From Candidatus Thorarchaeota archaeon (GTDB lineage Archaea > Asgardarchaeota > Thorarchaeia > Thorarchaeales > Thorarchaeaceae): a DNA stretch of 64,000 nt. The stretch lies in assembly GCA_011365025.1 (NCBI GenBank), contig RDOF01000010.1:20386-84385 (forward strand), in the 5' to 3' direction. The notes below the pieces were generated by a model. It was not told the DNA's origin, did no database searches, and saw only the letters and a program-made list of their open reading frames with translations. A program made the position numbers and the translations under genes. Of the stretch, positions 1-8,654 are shown piece after piece; the stretch's first letter is position 1, and the number at the start of each line of letters is the position of its first letter.

Positions 1-278
1 GGTGCGTATACCTGCAGTGACCTATCATACCCTGCGAGCCAAAGACTCTGACAGAGGGTCAGGAAATCAGAGCAGTGGTCTATGTGGAAGTGACTTATGA
101 AAACCGCATCAATCTTGGTGAGATCGTACTTTAGATGGGTTAGTCTTTGCAGGACTCCTGACCCTATGTCAAGAAGAATTGTCCTGTCATTTGTTTCAAT
201 GAGAATGCCTGACTGCACTCTTTCCGGATCAGGAAAGGACGTTCCCGTCCCTAGCAGTGTGATCTTCATTGCAATCAT
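1..278 (-). CDS. Metallo-beta-lactamase fold hydrolase, N-terminal part (runs off the window)
   Basis: An open minus-strand frame reads from an ATG at 278 (or an in-frame ATG at 269) to the window edge. The translation begins MIAMKITLLGTGTSFPDPER and continues with an ILLDIGSG strand. The zinc-binding HFHIDH motif (HxHxDH type) follows about 65 residues in. This is the arrangement of RNase Z / arylsulfatase-like metallo-beta-lactamases: a beta strand ending in GTGxxxP, then a D-G-G/S loop, then HxHxDH. Substrate cannot be told from the first ~90 residues; a ribonuclease Z-like or phosphodiesterase-type hydrolase is likely. It lies 58 nt downstream of the small helical gene at 337-732 on the same strand and may be cotranscribed. 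Confidence 0.85.
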   Translation of the reverse strand, partial: MIAMKITLLGTGTSFPDPERVQSGILIETNDRTILLDIGSGVLQRLTHLKYDLTKIDAVFISHFHIDHCSDFLTLCQSLWLAGYDRSLQVYA

Positions 279-336
279 TCAGGTATGGTTTCCTGTAATC
301 AGTGTTACCACTTCCAGAAAAGTGGCCACGCAGTTC

Positions 337-732
337 TTACCTTACGAATTGCGGTTTCAGCAAGTGCTTGAGCGTATTTGACAGCAAGGCGATTTCCCGA
401 CGTATTTTGGAGCACTCGAGTGTAGGCGCTGCCAGCTTTCTCCCCAAATCGTATCTGGCCACATCTCTCATTGCCCTTAGCAATGCAATGGAATCCACGT
501 GAACCCTGCCGGATTGCACATCTCTCCAAAGGATTTCAATGGAGTTTACGAACATTTGCTGGTGGTGCATGATCTCTTGACGGTCTCCAAGATGCGGGTC
601 TCCCTCAGAAAGAAGGTGAGTCATGCTTTCCAAGGATGTAAGTAGGGGCGCTGTGGGGCTCAAGGTATAGTCCCTGTTCCACTCGCTCTTTAAGTTCCGG
701 TACACCCAAAGCACCGTAGTTTCGCTATACAT
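337..732 (-). CDS. Hypothetical small helical protein (131 aa)
   Basis: I do not recognise this family. The frame starts at an ATG (MYSETTVLWVYRNLK) and ends with TAA just upstream of the metallo-beta-lactamase gene. The product is predicted mostly alpha-helical, basic toward the C-terminus and without membrane segments or Cys/His motifs. Composition (even Leu, Arg, Glu use; no odd runs) is protein-like, and overlapping frames look worse. It would be the upstream member of a two-gene minus-strand unit with the hydrolase. Function unknown; moderate confidence that it is a real gene. Confidence 0.55.
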   Translation of the reverse strand: MYSETTVLWVYRNLKSEWNRDYTLSPTAPLLTSLESMTHLLSEGDPHLGDRQEIMHHQQMFVNSIEILWRDVQSGRVHVDSIALLRAMRDVARYDLGRKLAAPTLECSKIRREIALLSNTLKHLLKPQFVR

Positions 733-902
733 CTCGCTATTTATTTCCCACCGGTTCTCAACTCCAAGGGCGGGTCAGGATCTTCAGCACTCTTCATGAT
801 TGGTTGCGCATGCCCTAAGGCTCTTATTTGGCTTTGAAAGACATCTTATTCCCGATTTAATCACCGCAATTCGACTAGGTCGTGCCAGCAACGTGATGTG
901 AA

Positions 903-2597
903 ATGAAGTCCAACTACCTTGCAGTTAGTCTTGTACTGACGGTCCTATTGCTAGGAGCTGTCCCCTTGGATGCTGGAGCTGCTGAAATTTCTGCAGAACC
1001 AATTAGCATTACTAGAATCAGCTATCCGTCTGTTGTGCGTAACTGGTCGCATTTGGAACTGATCTATCAGGACATGTGGCATGACCCTGCGATGCTCCAA
1101 GAAGAAATAGATATGATTCATGATGCGGCCTCCGCAATCGTTGATTTAGAAACGCTTGGACAAACAGTTCAGGGGCGAGATATAGTTTCCCTGAAGATAA
1201 CCAACGAACTCTCCCCAGTTCAAAAAGCGAAGACCGTTGTCGTGGCACATCACCATGGCAGGGAACAAATCACCGTTGAGGCGGCTTTGCGATTCATCCT
1301 CAGATTGGTCAACGGATATGGAGAGGACCAGCAAATCACCGATTATCTTGACTCGGAAGAGATCTACATTATCCCTTCCCTCAATCTCGATGCGCTTGAA
1401 CGAGTCGTGAATCTTGCAGACTACTGGCTTCGCAAAAATCTCCAGCCGTATAACAATGACCATGACGATGAAACCGATGAGGACCCCGCAAACGATGTTG
1501 ACCTTGATGGACAGATTTCTGAGTTTGATGTTTTTGAGGTTGGTACGAACCTTTTTGTCGATTATTACTTTGAGGGCATTGACGATGATGGAGATGGCAA
1601 GATCAATGAAGATGAGATTGGATTGGTCGACCTGAACCGCAACTATGCGACATACTGGGGAATGCCTGGCTCCTCTGACGACCCGACTGCCCAGACCTAT
1701 CATGGTGCGTTTGCCTTCTCAGAGCCGGAAACTGCTGCATTCAGAGACTTCGCGTTGCAGCACAAATTTGCAATGGCGTACTCCCTGCACTCGGGCACAA
1801 ATGCTACCTATCTTCCCAGCAATGAGGATAATTACTACCCATTACCTGAGCTATACAGCACAGTCCTCGATGACTTCGTAGACATTCTTCCTCCGTACTT
1901 CTTCGGTAGTGGCTACTATCCAAGCCCGGAGACCCATGCACGCGCCTCGCGGTTGGAGGCCGGTACTGGCGGTTTGTGGAAGGAGTGGATGTACTACAGT
2001 CGCTCAACTCCCCTTCCCGTTTGCTTTGAAATCTATCACAATCCAGACGTGGACCTGCCATCAGCCTCAGTACGTGTCTATGAGAATGAAACTCATTACA
2101 TCGAAAAATGGACTGGTATCTATGGCTACTTTGCCCCAGAACTACCACTGATTCAGCCCCTCTGGGAAGAGATTTCTCCTGCCTTTGACTACCTTCTCGA
2201 GATGCTTCCGCGTTTGGATGTGACAATTCCTGAGGGAACTCAATCTGGTACGGCTTTGTCCCTAAACATGACAATGACGAATCTGAGCCCCAGACTCTAT
2301 ACCAAAGACAACATCCAAATTCTTGGCCCTGACGGGGGCTACCTCTACTCATTTGGAGTAGTTCAGGCCAGTAGCACCTATGATGGAACGGTAGAGTTTC
2401 AAATCCCCCCCACTCTATTAGGCACAAACTTCACAATCCGTGTAGGGAACGACTACTCAGGGTTCAGTCAATTCGAAGTGCAGAGTATAGGAGTGCCTCA
2501 GACTCAGTTTGAGTTGCCTTCAGAATTGATTCTGACCGTAGGAATTGGTGTCGTAGTTTTGGTAGCACTAGTCGTGTACGCATCTCGAAGAAGATAG
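903..2597 (+). CDS. Secreted, membrane-anchored M14 zinc carboxypeptidase with EF-hand-like insertion
   Basis: Metallocarboxypeptidase of the M14 family, expected on the cell surface cleaving C-terminal residues from peptides. A signal peptide occupies residues 1-27. The zinc motif HxxE is HGRE (H118, E121) and the third ligand is H296 in SLHSG. The substrate-binding Arg is in DLNRN (243-247), and the catalytic Glu is E376 in CFEIY. Between the first zinc motif and DLNRN lies an acidic insertion (about 185-240) with two calcium-loop-like stretches, DVDLDGQISEFD and DDDGDGKINEDE. After about residue 430 a beta-rich domain follows, then a C-terminal membrane segment (539-560) with a basic SRRR end. 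TATA-like GATTTAATC lies upstream near 854. Family assignment is firm; peptide specificity is unknown. Confidence 0.92.
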   Translation: MKSNYLAVSLVLTVLLLGAVPLDAGAAEISAEPISITRISYPSVVRNWSHLELIYQDMWHDPAMLQEEIDMIHDAASAIVDLETLGQTVQGRDIVSLKITNELSPVQKAKTVVVAHHHGREQITVEAALRFILRLVNGYGEDQQITDYLDSEEIYIIPSLNLDALERVVNLADYWLRKNLQPYNNDHDDETDEDPANDVDLDGQISEFDVFEVGTNLFVDYYFEGIDDDGDGKINEDEIGLVDLNRNYATYWGMPGSSDDPTAQTYHGAFAFSEPETAAFRDFALQHKFAMAYSLHSGTNATYLPSNEDNYYPLPELYSTVLDDFVDILPPYFFGSGYYPSPETHARASRLEAGTGGLWKEWMYYSRSTPLPVCFEIYHNPDVDLPSASVRVYENETHYIEKWTGIYGYFAPELPLIQPLWEEISPAFDYLLEMLPRLDVTIPEGTQSGTALSLNMTMTNLSPRLYTKDNIQILGPDGGYLYSFGVVQASSTYDGTVEFQIPPTLLGTNFTIRVGNDYSGFSQFEVQSIGVPQTQFELPSELILTVGIGVVVLVALVVYASRRR

Positions 2598-2729
2598 GCC
2601 ATCACGGTCGTGTCCCATCTCACATCACAGATTAGAATATGACGTATCATTGGATGGCAGCGTAAGTGAAAAGCCTGTGAGCCGGCCGCTTGGTTTTAAT
2701 ACTTGTTATCTCTTGGTTTGCTTAAAGAA

Positions 2730-4022
2730 ATGGCCGACCTTCTATTTTTTGCAGTTTTGGCTCTTTTCGCCATCACTCTGATAGTGATTATGTTCGAGAA
2801 GGTAAACGAAACCGCTGCAACTCTCTTCTCAATGTCCATCGCAGGAGCTTTGCTTGTTCTTGGAGGTGCTCAAGTTGAAGGGCAGGCTGTATCTTTCGGT
2901 CTATTCATAAGTCTGCTTGAGTGGGACACCATTCTTTTCATCACCTCAATGATGATTGTTGTATCTATAGCCGCATCCTCCGGGATGTTCCAGTACATAG
3001 CCCTTCTTCTCGCCGTGCGTACAGGAGGCGAGCCGCGGCGAATATTCACATCTTTCTTGGGTTTTGTGTTTATTCTATCATTCTTTCTTGACCCCCTCCC
3101 AACAATGATGGTCATGGGCCCATTTACTGCAGAAGTATGCAAGGCACTGGATATGGACGTAAGGGCGCTTTTAGTCAGCGAGGTTATAGTCGCCAACTTC
3201 GCATCTTTTCCTTCTGTTGTTGGCTCAGTGCCGAATCTTCTGATTGTATTTTGGGCCGGTATCAGTCCTGGAGAAATGTTTGTTATGCTCCTGCCTCTCT
3301 CTGTTATCCTTCTCTTCGTCACATTCCCAAGTCTAGACAGGATGTTTGGCGCTGACCTGGTCGATATGGAAAACTATGATCCGGGTCCGCTCTTGATGAT
3401 TAAACCCAGCGCAATGATTCGGTCACGTCCTGACTTCTACATCTCGGCGGTTGGCATGGCTCTTCTGATACTTGGGTTTGTTATCGCCCCGCACGAGGTC
3501 ACCTTCATCTCGCTTGCCGTGGCCTCTGCAATGCTTGCTTTCTCACATGAGAGAGCAAAGGGCCTACTTCGAAGCCTTTCTTGGGAAACCATCTTCTTCC
3601 TCATCGGTCTCTTTGGGCTTGTGAAGGCACTGCAAATCGCAGGGGTTATTGATGCAGCAAGTCAAGCGATGACTGCGGCGATTGGCACAAATCCTTTCAT
3701 TGGAATCCTACTCATGATTTGGATTCCCGGGTTTGCTCTATCGATTATTGATAACATCCCCGTGGCAGCCTTCCTTGCGCCAATGGCACTTGACCTAGGA
3801 ACTGTCAGTAGAGTCGTTCCGGTTTCCCTCATTATTGGGGCAAACGTGGGCGGATACATGATCCCCTTTGGCGATGCTCCAAATATGATTGTTGTTTCTC
3901 TGTGCAGAGAGAACTGGAAACCACTCAGCTTCAAGGAATTTACAATAATCACGCTACAGCTTGGAGTGATTCACCTAGTAATCTCAACCATATATTGCTT
4001 CATCCTCGCTCTCTTCATCTAG
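2730..4022 (+). CDS. ArsB/NhaD-type ion permease (SLC13-like superfamily)
   Basis: Polytopic membrane protein of about 430 residues with some 11 hydrophobic segments. It resembles the ArsB/NhaD/DASS ion transporter superfamily. The two halves carry the characteristic hairpins: DPLPTMMVMGPFTAEV in the first and IIDNIPVAAFLAPMALDLG in the second. The second is followed by GANVGGYMIPFGDAPNM, close to the G-G-x-x-x-P-x-G-x-x-x-N motif of ArsB/NhaD proteins. The substrate (arsenite, Na+/H+, or a dicarboxylate) cannot be decided. An in-frame TTG lies at 2703, but the ATG at 2730 (MADLLFF) fits better: a TATA-like TTTTAATA at about 2693-2700 sits ~30 nt upstream and suggests a short or absent leader. 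Confidence 0.85.
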   Translation: MADLLFFAVLALFAITLIVIMFEKVNETAATLFSMSIAGALLVLGGAQVEGQAVSFGLFISLLEWDTILFITSMMIVVSIAASSGMFQYIALLLAVRTGGEPRRIFTSFLGFVFILSFFLDPLPTMMVMGPFTAEVCKALDMDVRALLVSEVIVANFASFPSVVGSVPNLLIVFWAGISPGEMFVMLLPLSVILLFVTFPSLDRMFGADLVDMENYDPGPLLMIKPSAMIRSRPDFYISAVGMALLILGFVIAPHEVTFISLAVASAMLAFSHERAKGLLRSLSWETIFFLIGLFGLVKALQIAGVIDAASQAMTAAIGTNPFIGILLMIWIPGFALSIIDNIPVAAFLAPMALDLGTVSRVVPVSLIIGANVGGYMIPFGDAPNMIVVSLCRENWKPLSFKEFTIITLQLGVIHLVISTIYCFILALFI

Positions 4023-4080
4023 GACAATGACTCTGCCAATAGCCTCATGAGTTGCTGCAAAATGAAAAGAAGTTGAAACC

Positions 4081-4099
4081 CTGGGGGAAAGACCCCCAG
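4081..4099 (-). terminator. Perfect GC hairpin between convergent genes
   Basis: CTGGGGG and CCCCCAG form a perfect 7-bp stem around a 5-nt loop between the ends of the permease gene (4022) and the minus-strand gene (4117). Read on the minus strand, the stem is followed within a few bases by a T/C-rich stretch (4056-4078 region), which suits termination of the minus-strand gene. It may also protect the plus-strand 3' end. Confidence 0.6.
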
Positions 4100-4116
4100 A
4101 GTTGCTAAGCATAGAA

Positions 4117-4677
4117 TTAGTCTTGATATCCTTTCATGTACCCCTCACGCTGCTTCCACTTTTCTTCGAGGCGCTGCATGATGGTGTACATTCGATGAGT
4201 GTATGGCCAAGCTTGGTCAAACTTGCCTTGGTTCATTTCACTGGTGAATTCCTCAACTACGTCGTTGATGTCACCGATGTCATCGATAATTACGGCGTCA
4301 AACTCGTACACTTGGTCGAGTTCTCTCTCGTTGATCTTTTCCTTGGATCCCCAAGCCGCGTAACCATAGTCGGCGTAACGAATAGCTGACTCGATCTTGT
4401 CGGTCAAAGCTAACATCCGGTCGAAAGTTTCCCAGGTGTTCTGCAGGTCATAGTCGACGACCATAGACTGAAGCTTTTCGAGGTCTTGCTTCACCAGACG
4501 GAGCTGGTCTGCAAGAAACTCTCGTAGAACCTTATCGGCGGCGCGTCGCTCTTCCTTCTCTTGGTATCCGTGCCAGCCCGGGATATAGTGGGTAATCTTT
4601 CCAAAGAAGCCACCCTTGATGTCCTTAGCGGCCTTCTTACGTATGCGCTTGGCAATGGGGTCGGTTATTTTGCCCAT
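4117..4677 (-). CDS. Hypothetical helical protein (186 aa)
   Basis: Not recognised. The product starts MGKITDPIAKRIRKK, with a strongly basic N-terminus and then long charged helices (about residues 40-100 and 150-180) that could form a coiled coil. There is no signal peptide or membrane segment, and Cys is absent, so it is probably a cytoplasmic soluble protein. A GGAG-containing site (CTAGGAGAAAC) lies upstream of the ATG. A TTTTTAAGG TATA-like element lies about 90 nt upstream, giving a leader that contains an inverted repeat at 4711-4729. Gene is convincing; function unknown. Confidence 0.7.
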   Translation of the reverse strand: MGKITDPIAKRIRKKAAKDIKGGFFGKITHYIPGWHGYQEKEERRAADKVLREFLADQLRLVKQDLEKLQSMVVDYDLQNTWETFDRMLALTDKIESAIRYADYGYAAWGSKEKINERELDQVYEFDAVIIDDIGDINDVVEEFTSEMNQGKFDQAWPYTHRMYTIMQRLEEKWKQREGYMKGYQD

Positions 4678-4710
4678 TAGAATCGTTTCTCCTAGTGTGC
4701 TTGTGCCTCC

Positions 4711-4729
4711 CCTGTGTAGAATCCACAGG
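4711..4729 (-). promoter_or_regulatory. Hairpin in the predicted 5' leader of the 4117-4677 gene
   Basis: CCTGTG and CACAGG form a 6-bp inverted repeat with a 7-nt loop between the TATA-like element (reverse strand near 4760-4770) and the start codon at 4677. It would fold in the transcript leader or serve as a binding site. No known riboswitch was recognised. Confidence 0.35.
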
Positions 4730-4810
4730 TTCGTCTATGAGAGGTCTATCTTTCTTTCCTTAAAAACAATCTTACTAGGCCATTCGCGCTTTTGTGCTTC
4801 TTCATGCTGT

Positions 4811-5221
4811 TTACCATTGAGTCATTCGCCGCACTCTACGTAAGTTTTCAACAGCAGCCACCAATCTTGTACGGTCGAAATAGACCTCATTCCTAGTGAT
4901 CTTCTTCCCATCAAGCTCGACTATGTCCAATCCCATTTCGGTCAGAGTTTCCTCGCCCACATGAATGGTTGCCTTCCATTTCACAATGACTCCAGATTCA
5001 ATCGGAAAAACCTCTAGGGGCTTCCATTCCCAATCATGATACACATCCAGAAGCTTCTCGAAGTACTTGCTAATCTCCTCTTTCCCTCTGAGGCCATCCC
5101 TATGCTCAGGGTCAACATACAAAGCATCCTCAGAGTAGTACTCAAGTAGCGTTTCGGGTTGATTGCCAGTCCACGCGGCAAGCCACTCGTTGCAGAACTG
5201 CATTAGTTCTTCTTCATTCAT
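4811..5221 (-). CDS. SnoaL/NTF2-like fold protein
   Basis: A 136-residue protein beginning MNEEELMQFCNEWLAAWT. It has the pattern of SnoaL-like/NTF2-like proteins: an N-terminal helix with W, then LLEYYSEDALYVDP, GKEEISKYFEKLL, and a C-terminal beta sheet (VIVKWKATIHVG, GLDIVELDGKKITRNEVYFD). Members include polyketide cyclases, ketosteroid-isomerase-like enzymes and binding proteins, so no reaction can be given. The frame is open further upstream, but the extra residues overlap the neighbouring gene and lack family similarity, so the ATG at 5221 is chosen. It lies directly downstream of the zinc-ribbon membrane gene. Confidence 0.75.
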   Translation of the reverse strand: MNEEELMQFCNEWLAAWTGNQPETLLEYYSEDALYVDPEHRDGLRGKEEISKYFEKLLDVYHDWEWKPLEVFPIESGVIVKWKATIHVGEETLTEMGLDIVELDGKKITRNEVYFDRTRLVAAVENLRRVRRMTQW

Positions 5222-5300
5222 TGCGGGACCCTCCAACTTGTCTGCCTGAGGGAAGCAGACCCTCTTCTTGAAAGTATCGTTGAAAGCCTGTTTGAGGTGG

Positions 5301-6434
5301 CTATAGCCAGCCAAACGGTCTTTCGCAGGATGGGCAGATGGGCACTCCATCCTGGAGCCATTCTTCCTTTAGATCGTAGACGTAGTTGCAAGCCGGACAT
5401 CTCAAGCGTGGGATCTCCGTGTCAGGATTATTGCGATCCTTACGTGTTAAATAGAGTCCCCTTTCCTTTGCTATTCTTATTGCCTCCTGAAGATTCTGCT
5501 TTTCTGATGAGCCAAGGAATTCCAAGTCCGACATAGTTCCGGATAACGGCGTTGCCTGTGAATCTCCAGCGAGTGCGTCCTCTTGTACCACGACCTGAGC
5601 AGTATCACCGTAGTAAGGTGGGATTGCAGGTTTCACTTTATCCGTCCAGTAAAAGCTCTCAAATATGGAGGCAAGGACGAAAACAAGAACGCCATAGCCT
5701 ATTGAAGCAATCCAAAGCGGGTCAATGGGGTTTCCAAAATATACTGCCAGAGCAATTCCCCCAACAGGCACAATAAGAGGGGCATAGCAATAGCAGGCAG
5801 CACAAGAGCTAGTGCAGCTGTCTGCACCCCACTTCTGTGCTATCTCAATGAATGGATTATGTGTTACATCTAGTCTTTGGTTAGCCTGCTTGAAAATGTT
5901 GTAATAGAGCTTGTTTCTGAACTGGAAGTTGATGACATACTCCATACTGGAAGGAACAAAGCTCATGAAGCTGTCATAGGGCTGCTTGTTCTTTACCTCG
6001 CTTCGTCTCGTCCAAAAAGTGTAAGGCACCCAAGATGCAGTGAGCGCAATCCATCCATAGGTCACGAGTGGTACTATCTCGGCTTGGGTGGTTGTGTCAA
6101 TGCCAAGCCCAGGAAGGAGTAGTACCAAGAGAATTGCGGGCAGATATGTCAGCAGCAATGAGAAGAACATTGCGTATGTTCTTACTTTTTTCAAAGCCTG
6201 CTGCTCAACGACGCCATATTCATTACACACCGGGCAGAGGTAGACTACTCCATCCCCCTTCAAACTCGAGGTAGTAATCCTCTTCATTCCTGTGCCCCAC
6301 ATTTTTTCCTCTCTCTTGACTTCATGGTCAAGCTTGATGTTGTATGGTTTCAAATCAGTCGAAATTCCGCAGCCAAGACAATTGGCTGGCCAAGCTATTA
6401 CTTTACTTTGAATTCCAAATGTTGGGCCGCTCAT
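5301..6434 (-). CDS. Zinc-ribbon membrane protein with N- and C-terminal Cys pairs
   Basis: A 377-residue protein. The N-terminal zinc ribbon uses C19/C22 (CLGC) and C67/C70 (CPVC). Four hydrophobic segments follow in two pairs (about 85-135 and 220-265). A Cys-rich loop, CTSSCAACYCY, lies near 208-218. A second ribbon sits at the C-terminus with C346/C349 (CPAC) and C367/C370 (CPSC), and the chain ends FGWL. The N-terminal ribbon and 4-TM layout match the protein at 32062-32940, so the two appear to be paralogs. A Shine-Dalgarno site GAGGAG lies upstream of the ATG. Function unknown; the ribbons are likely cytoplasmic. Confidence 0.8.
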   Translation of the reverse strand: MSGPTFGIQSKVIAWPANCLGCGISTDLKPYNIKLDHEVKREEKMWGTGMKRITTSSLKGDGVVYLCPVCNEYGVVEQQALKKVRTYAMFFSLLLTYLPAILLVLLLPGLGIDTTTQAEIVPLVTYGWIALTASWVPYTFWTRRSEVKNKQPYDSFMSFVPSSMEYVINFQFRNKLYYNIFKQANQRLDVTHNPFIEIAQKWGADSCTSSCAACYCYAPLIVPVGGIALAVYFGNPIDPLWIASIGYGVLVFVLASIFESFYWTDKVKPAIPPYYGDTAQVVVQEDALAGDSQATPLSGTMSDLEFLGSSEKQNLQEAIRIAKERGLYLTRKDRNNPDTEIPRLRCPACNYVYDLKEEWLQDGVPICPSCERPFGWL

Positions 6435-6646
6435 GCTTCATAACTCCTCAAAGTTCACCAGTTGAACTTGGCAAGAAGGAGTATGTCCAATAATTAAACA
6501 TTCTGAGTTCCTCAATTTTCTCCAAAACGAAATCTGAGAGCGCGGTAGCAGACCGAGTGCTTCCCAAAGAAGAAATTCTTTTTGTAAAGAAAATTAGTGA
6601 ATGGCAGCACCTTGAGGGCTGCCATAGCCTGCATTTTGTAGCGCTT

Positions 6647-7846
6647 TCACCAGAGCTGGTACTGCCTCTTTACGAAGCCTTCCCAGACGCGTGGCAATTT
6701 GGCAATGACCTCTTCAGAGATACTAACAACCGATGCCTTGACCTGGTCTAGGTCGCATTCTCCGAAGAGCTCGACATTAAGTGCTTGAGGTTCAGTAATG
6801 GGGGCTCCGATTTGGCTTACAATGTAGCAGTAAACCTGTGTTAGGTCAGGATGCTCCTTAACAACCTTCTCAGTAATCTCTCTGGCTGCAACATTGTAGG
6901 TCTTCCCAACATGTGATACCGGATTCTTCCCTCCTGCAGCTTCGAGGGTCATCGGACGATAGGGCGTAATAAGCCCGTTAGCTCTGTTACCTCTGCCAAC
7001 TTGCCCATCATCGCCATGTTCGGCTGAAGTGCCAGTTACTGTGAGGTAGTAGAGTCCTTCAGAGGGCACATCGGCGGTGTTTACGCTCACCTCAACCTCC
7101 ATGTCGGTAATTTTCGCCGCGGTATCTAGGAGCATTTTCTGAATTCCTTCCATCACATTGGAGTATTCCTCTGCATCTTTCGTCTTGGTTGAAATGATGG
7201 CGGCTGCAACTTGGAGATGGATCTTGCTGCCAATCCTTGTGCCCATGATCTTTATGTCCTCTCCAATCTGTGGCCACTTCTTCTTAGTATAACCATGATT
7301 CAGTAGTTGCTCTGCCTCAAGAACCAGCTTTTCAGTTGGCGATAAAGGTGAATATCCAACACCAAAGCTTGTATCGTTTGCTCGCGGAATATCGCTGCCT
7401 TCGTCGAAGTTGCCTACAAGGTCAGTGCTTCCCGCGCGAATCTTGTAGTCAATAATGATGTCAGAGTTCACATCAAGATTTGGCAGGTCTCCACTCAGCC
7501 ATTCTCTTGTATGTTCAACGGCAAACTTACCCACAGGAACCTGACGTTCATAGTCTTTGTCCACGACATCAACTGCGCGACCGCTGAGCAGCAGGTAGAT
7601 CGGTTCAATGACGTCACCTCCGCCAAAGCGTGCGTTTGACTGTCCACCCACAAGCAGCACCTTGTCCACATTGTGATGCTGAACTCTTCCAAAAGTTTCT
7701 ATGTAGAATTCACTCAGGCGAACAGAAAGCTCCTCCGCGGCCTTGTCACAAAGCGTATCTGGATGCCCTTTCCCTTTCCTTTCAACAATCTCCACTTGGC
7801 GGTCAGGCACTGGGATGCCCAAGCCGCGCGTTACTTCAATAACCAT
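6647..7846 (-). CDS. mat: S-adenosylmethionine synthetase, archaeal type
   Basis: Makes S-adenosylmethionine from methionine and ATP in the cytoplasm. At 399 residues it has the normal archaeal MAT length and belongs to the family distinct from bacterial MetK. Diagnostic stretches are GKGHPDTLCD (25-34), GRGNRANGLITPYRP and AAGGKNPVSHVGKTYN. The start is supported by AAGGAGAAA just upstream and by a TATA-like TTTTAAGT (minus strand, 7899-7906) about 53 nt upstream. It is transcribed divergently from the helix-turn-helix/CBS regulator at 7992, with an inverted repeat between the two promoters. That arrangement suggests regulation by the neighbour. Confidence 0.97.
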   Translation of the reverse strand: MVIEVTRGLGIPVPDRQVEIVERKGKGHPDTLCDKAAEELSVRLSEFYIETFGRVQHHNVDKVLLVGGQSNARFGGGDVIEPIYLLLSGRAVDVVDKDYERQVPVGKFAVEHTREWLSGDLPNLDVNSDIIIDYKIRAGSTDLVGNFDEGSDIPRANDTSFGVGYSPLSPTEKLVLEAEQLLNHGYTKKKWPQIGEDIKIMGTRIGSKIHLQVAAAIISTKTKDAEEYSNVMEGIQKMLLDTAAKITDMEVEVSVNTADVPSEGLYYLTVTGTSAEHGDDGQVGRGNRANGLITPYRPMTLEAAGGKNPVSHVGKTYNVAAREITEKVVKEHPDLTQVYCYIVSQIGAPITEPQALNVELFGECDLDQVKASVVSISEEVIAKLPRVWEGFVKRQYQLW

Positions 7847-7898
7847 AATGAATTTCTCCTTGTCTATTATCTTGTTTCCTCGAGTCGCGAAATGAATT

Positions 7899-7906
7899 AC
7901 TTAAAA
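7899..7906 (-). promoter_or_regulatory. TATA box of the SAM synthetase gene
   Basis: On the minus strand the bases read TTTTAAGT, an archaeal TATA-like box. A start of transcription ~25 nt downstream leaves a short leader carrying the AAGGAGAAA ribosome site before the ATG at 7846. Confidence 0.5.
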
Positions 7907-7919
7907 GGATTAGCATAAG

Positions 7920-7939
7920 AACGGTTTTTTAGTACCGTT
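7920..7939. promoter_or_regulatory. Inverted repeat, candidate operator between divergent promoters
   Basis: AACGGT (7920-7925) and ACCGTT (7934-7939) form a perfect 6-bp inverted repeat separated by 8 nt. It lies upstream of the SAM synthetase TATA box on one side and upstream of the regulator gene promoter on the other. The half-site spacing suits a dimeric helix-turn-helix protein, and the neighbouring regulator is the obvious candidate. Confidence 0.45.
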
Positions 7940-7991
7940 AGGCATATTCAAAAACATAATTATTCCTATTAAGAATACACGGTGACAGGTA

Positions 7992-8588
7992 ATGAGCTCA
8001 AGTGTGTCGCGCAAGGAGCTTCTGAAGAGCGAGGGCCAGCGACTGGCTCAGCTTCGCATCGAGGCCGGTTTGACTCAGCATGATCTTGCGAAGCTTGTTG
8101 GTGTTTCCCAGTCATACATCGCCCGCATGGAGAAGGGGACACTTGACCCCAAGCACTCTGTTGTTGCGAAGATAACGTCAGCAATTGACACTCATGTCAC
8201 GACTCGAAGACTGAGGGGTCTCTTGGAAAAGGTCCGGTGCGGTCAGATAATGGTCGAGGACCCTATTGCTGTCGATGCTCGAGACCCCGCTTCCCTAGCC
8301 GTTAGCATAATGCAGAAACAGAGCTATTCGCAGTTGCCGGTACTGCGCGGCAACGCCATTGTTGGTGTAATAACTGAGCTTGATATCCTCAAGGAGATTC
8401 ATCATGATTTGAAGGGAATGTCAGTGCAGGCTGTTATGAGCCCTGACGATCCTCCCATCGTCAGCGAAAACGCTCCCGTTGCAAGAATCATTCCCCTGCT
8501 CCGTGATTATCAGGCAGTCCTTGTCCAGAGTCGAGGTAGGTTGAGAGGCATCATTACGAGAGCAGATATTCTCAAGCTTAAGGCTTAG
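7992..8588 (+). CDS. XRE-type helix-turn-helix regulator with two CBS domains
   Basis: A 198-residue DNA-binding regulator. An XRE/Cro-type helix-turn-helix spans about 17-68 (GLTQHDLAKLVGVSQSYIARM). Two CBS domains follow at about 82-140 and 142-198; the first has the typical DPASLAVSIMQKQSYSQLPV pattern. CBS pairs bind adenosyl ligands (AMP, ATP, SAM, MTA). This domain order is common in archaea, but its ligands are mostly unknown. The start has the strong site GGTGACAGGTA. It is divergent from SAM synthetase, so a SAM- or adenylate-responsive role is plausible but inferred. Confidence 0.9.
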   Translation: MSSSVSRKELLKSEGQRLAQLRIEAGLTQHDLAKLVGVSQSYIARMEKGTLDPKHSVVAKITSAIDTHVTTRRLRGLLEKVRCGQIMVEDPIAVDARDPASLAVSIMQKQSYSQLPVLRGNAIVGVITELDILKEIHHDLKGMSVQAVMSPDDPPIVSENAPVARIIPLLRDYQAVLVQSRGRLRGIITRADILKLKA

Positions 8589-8654
8589 GTTCCGCGATTC
8601 GACCCTTAGGATTTATCTGGTTCTCTTGTTCCTGCAGCATTGGAGCGCGCGACC

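Noticed and set aside
1804..2427. 207-residue minus-strand frame within the carboxypeptidase gene
   Set aside because: Low-complexity shadow of the coding strand; the other strand shows all the family motifs.
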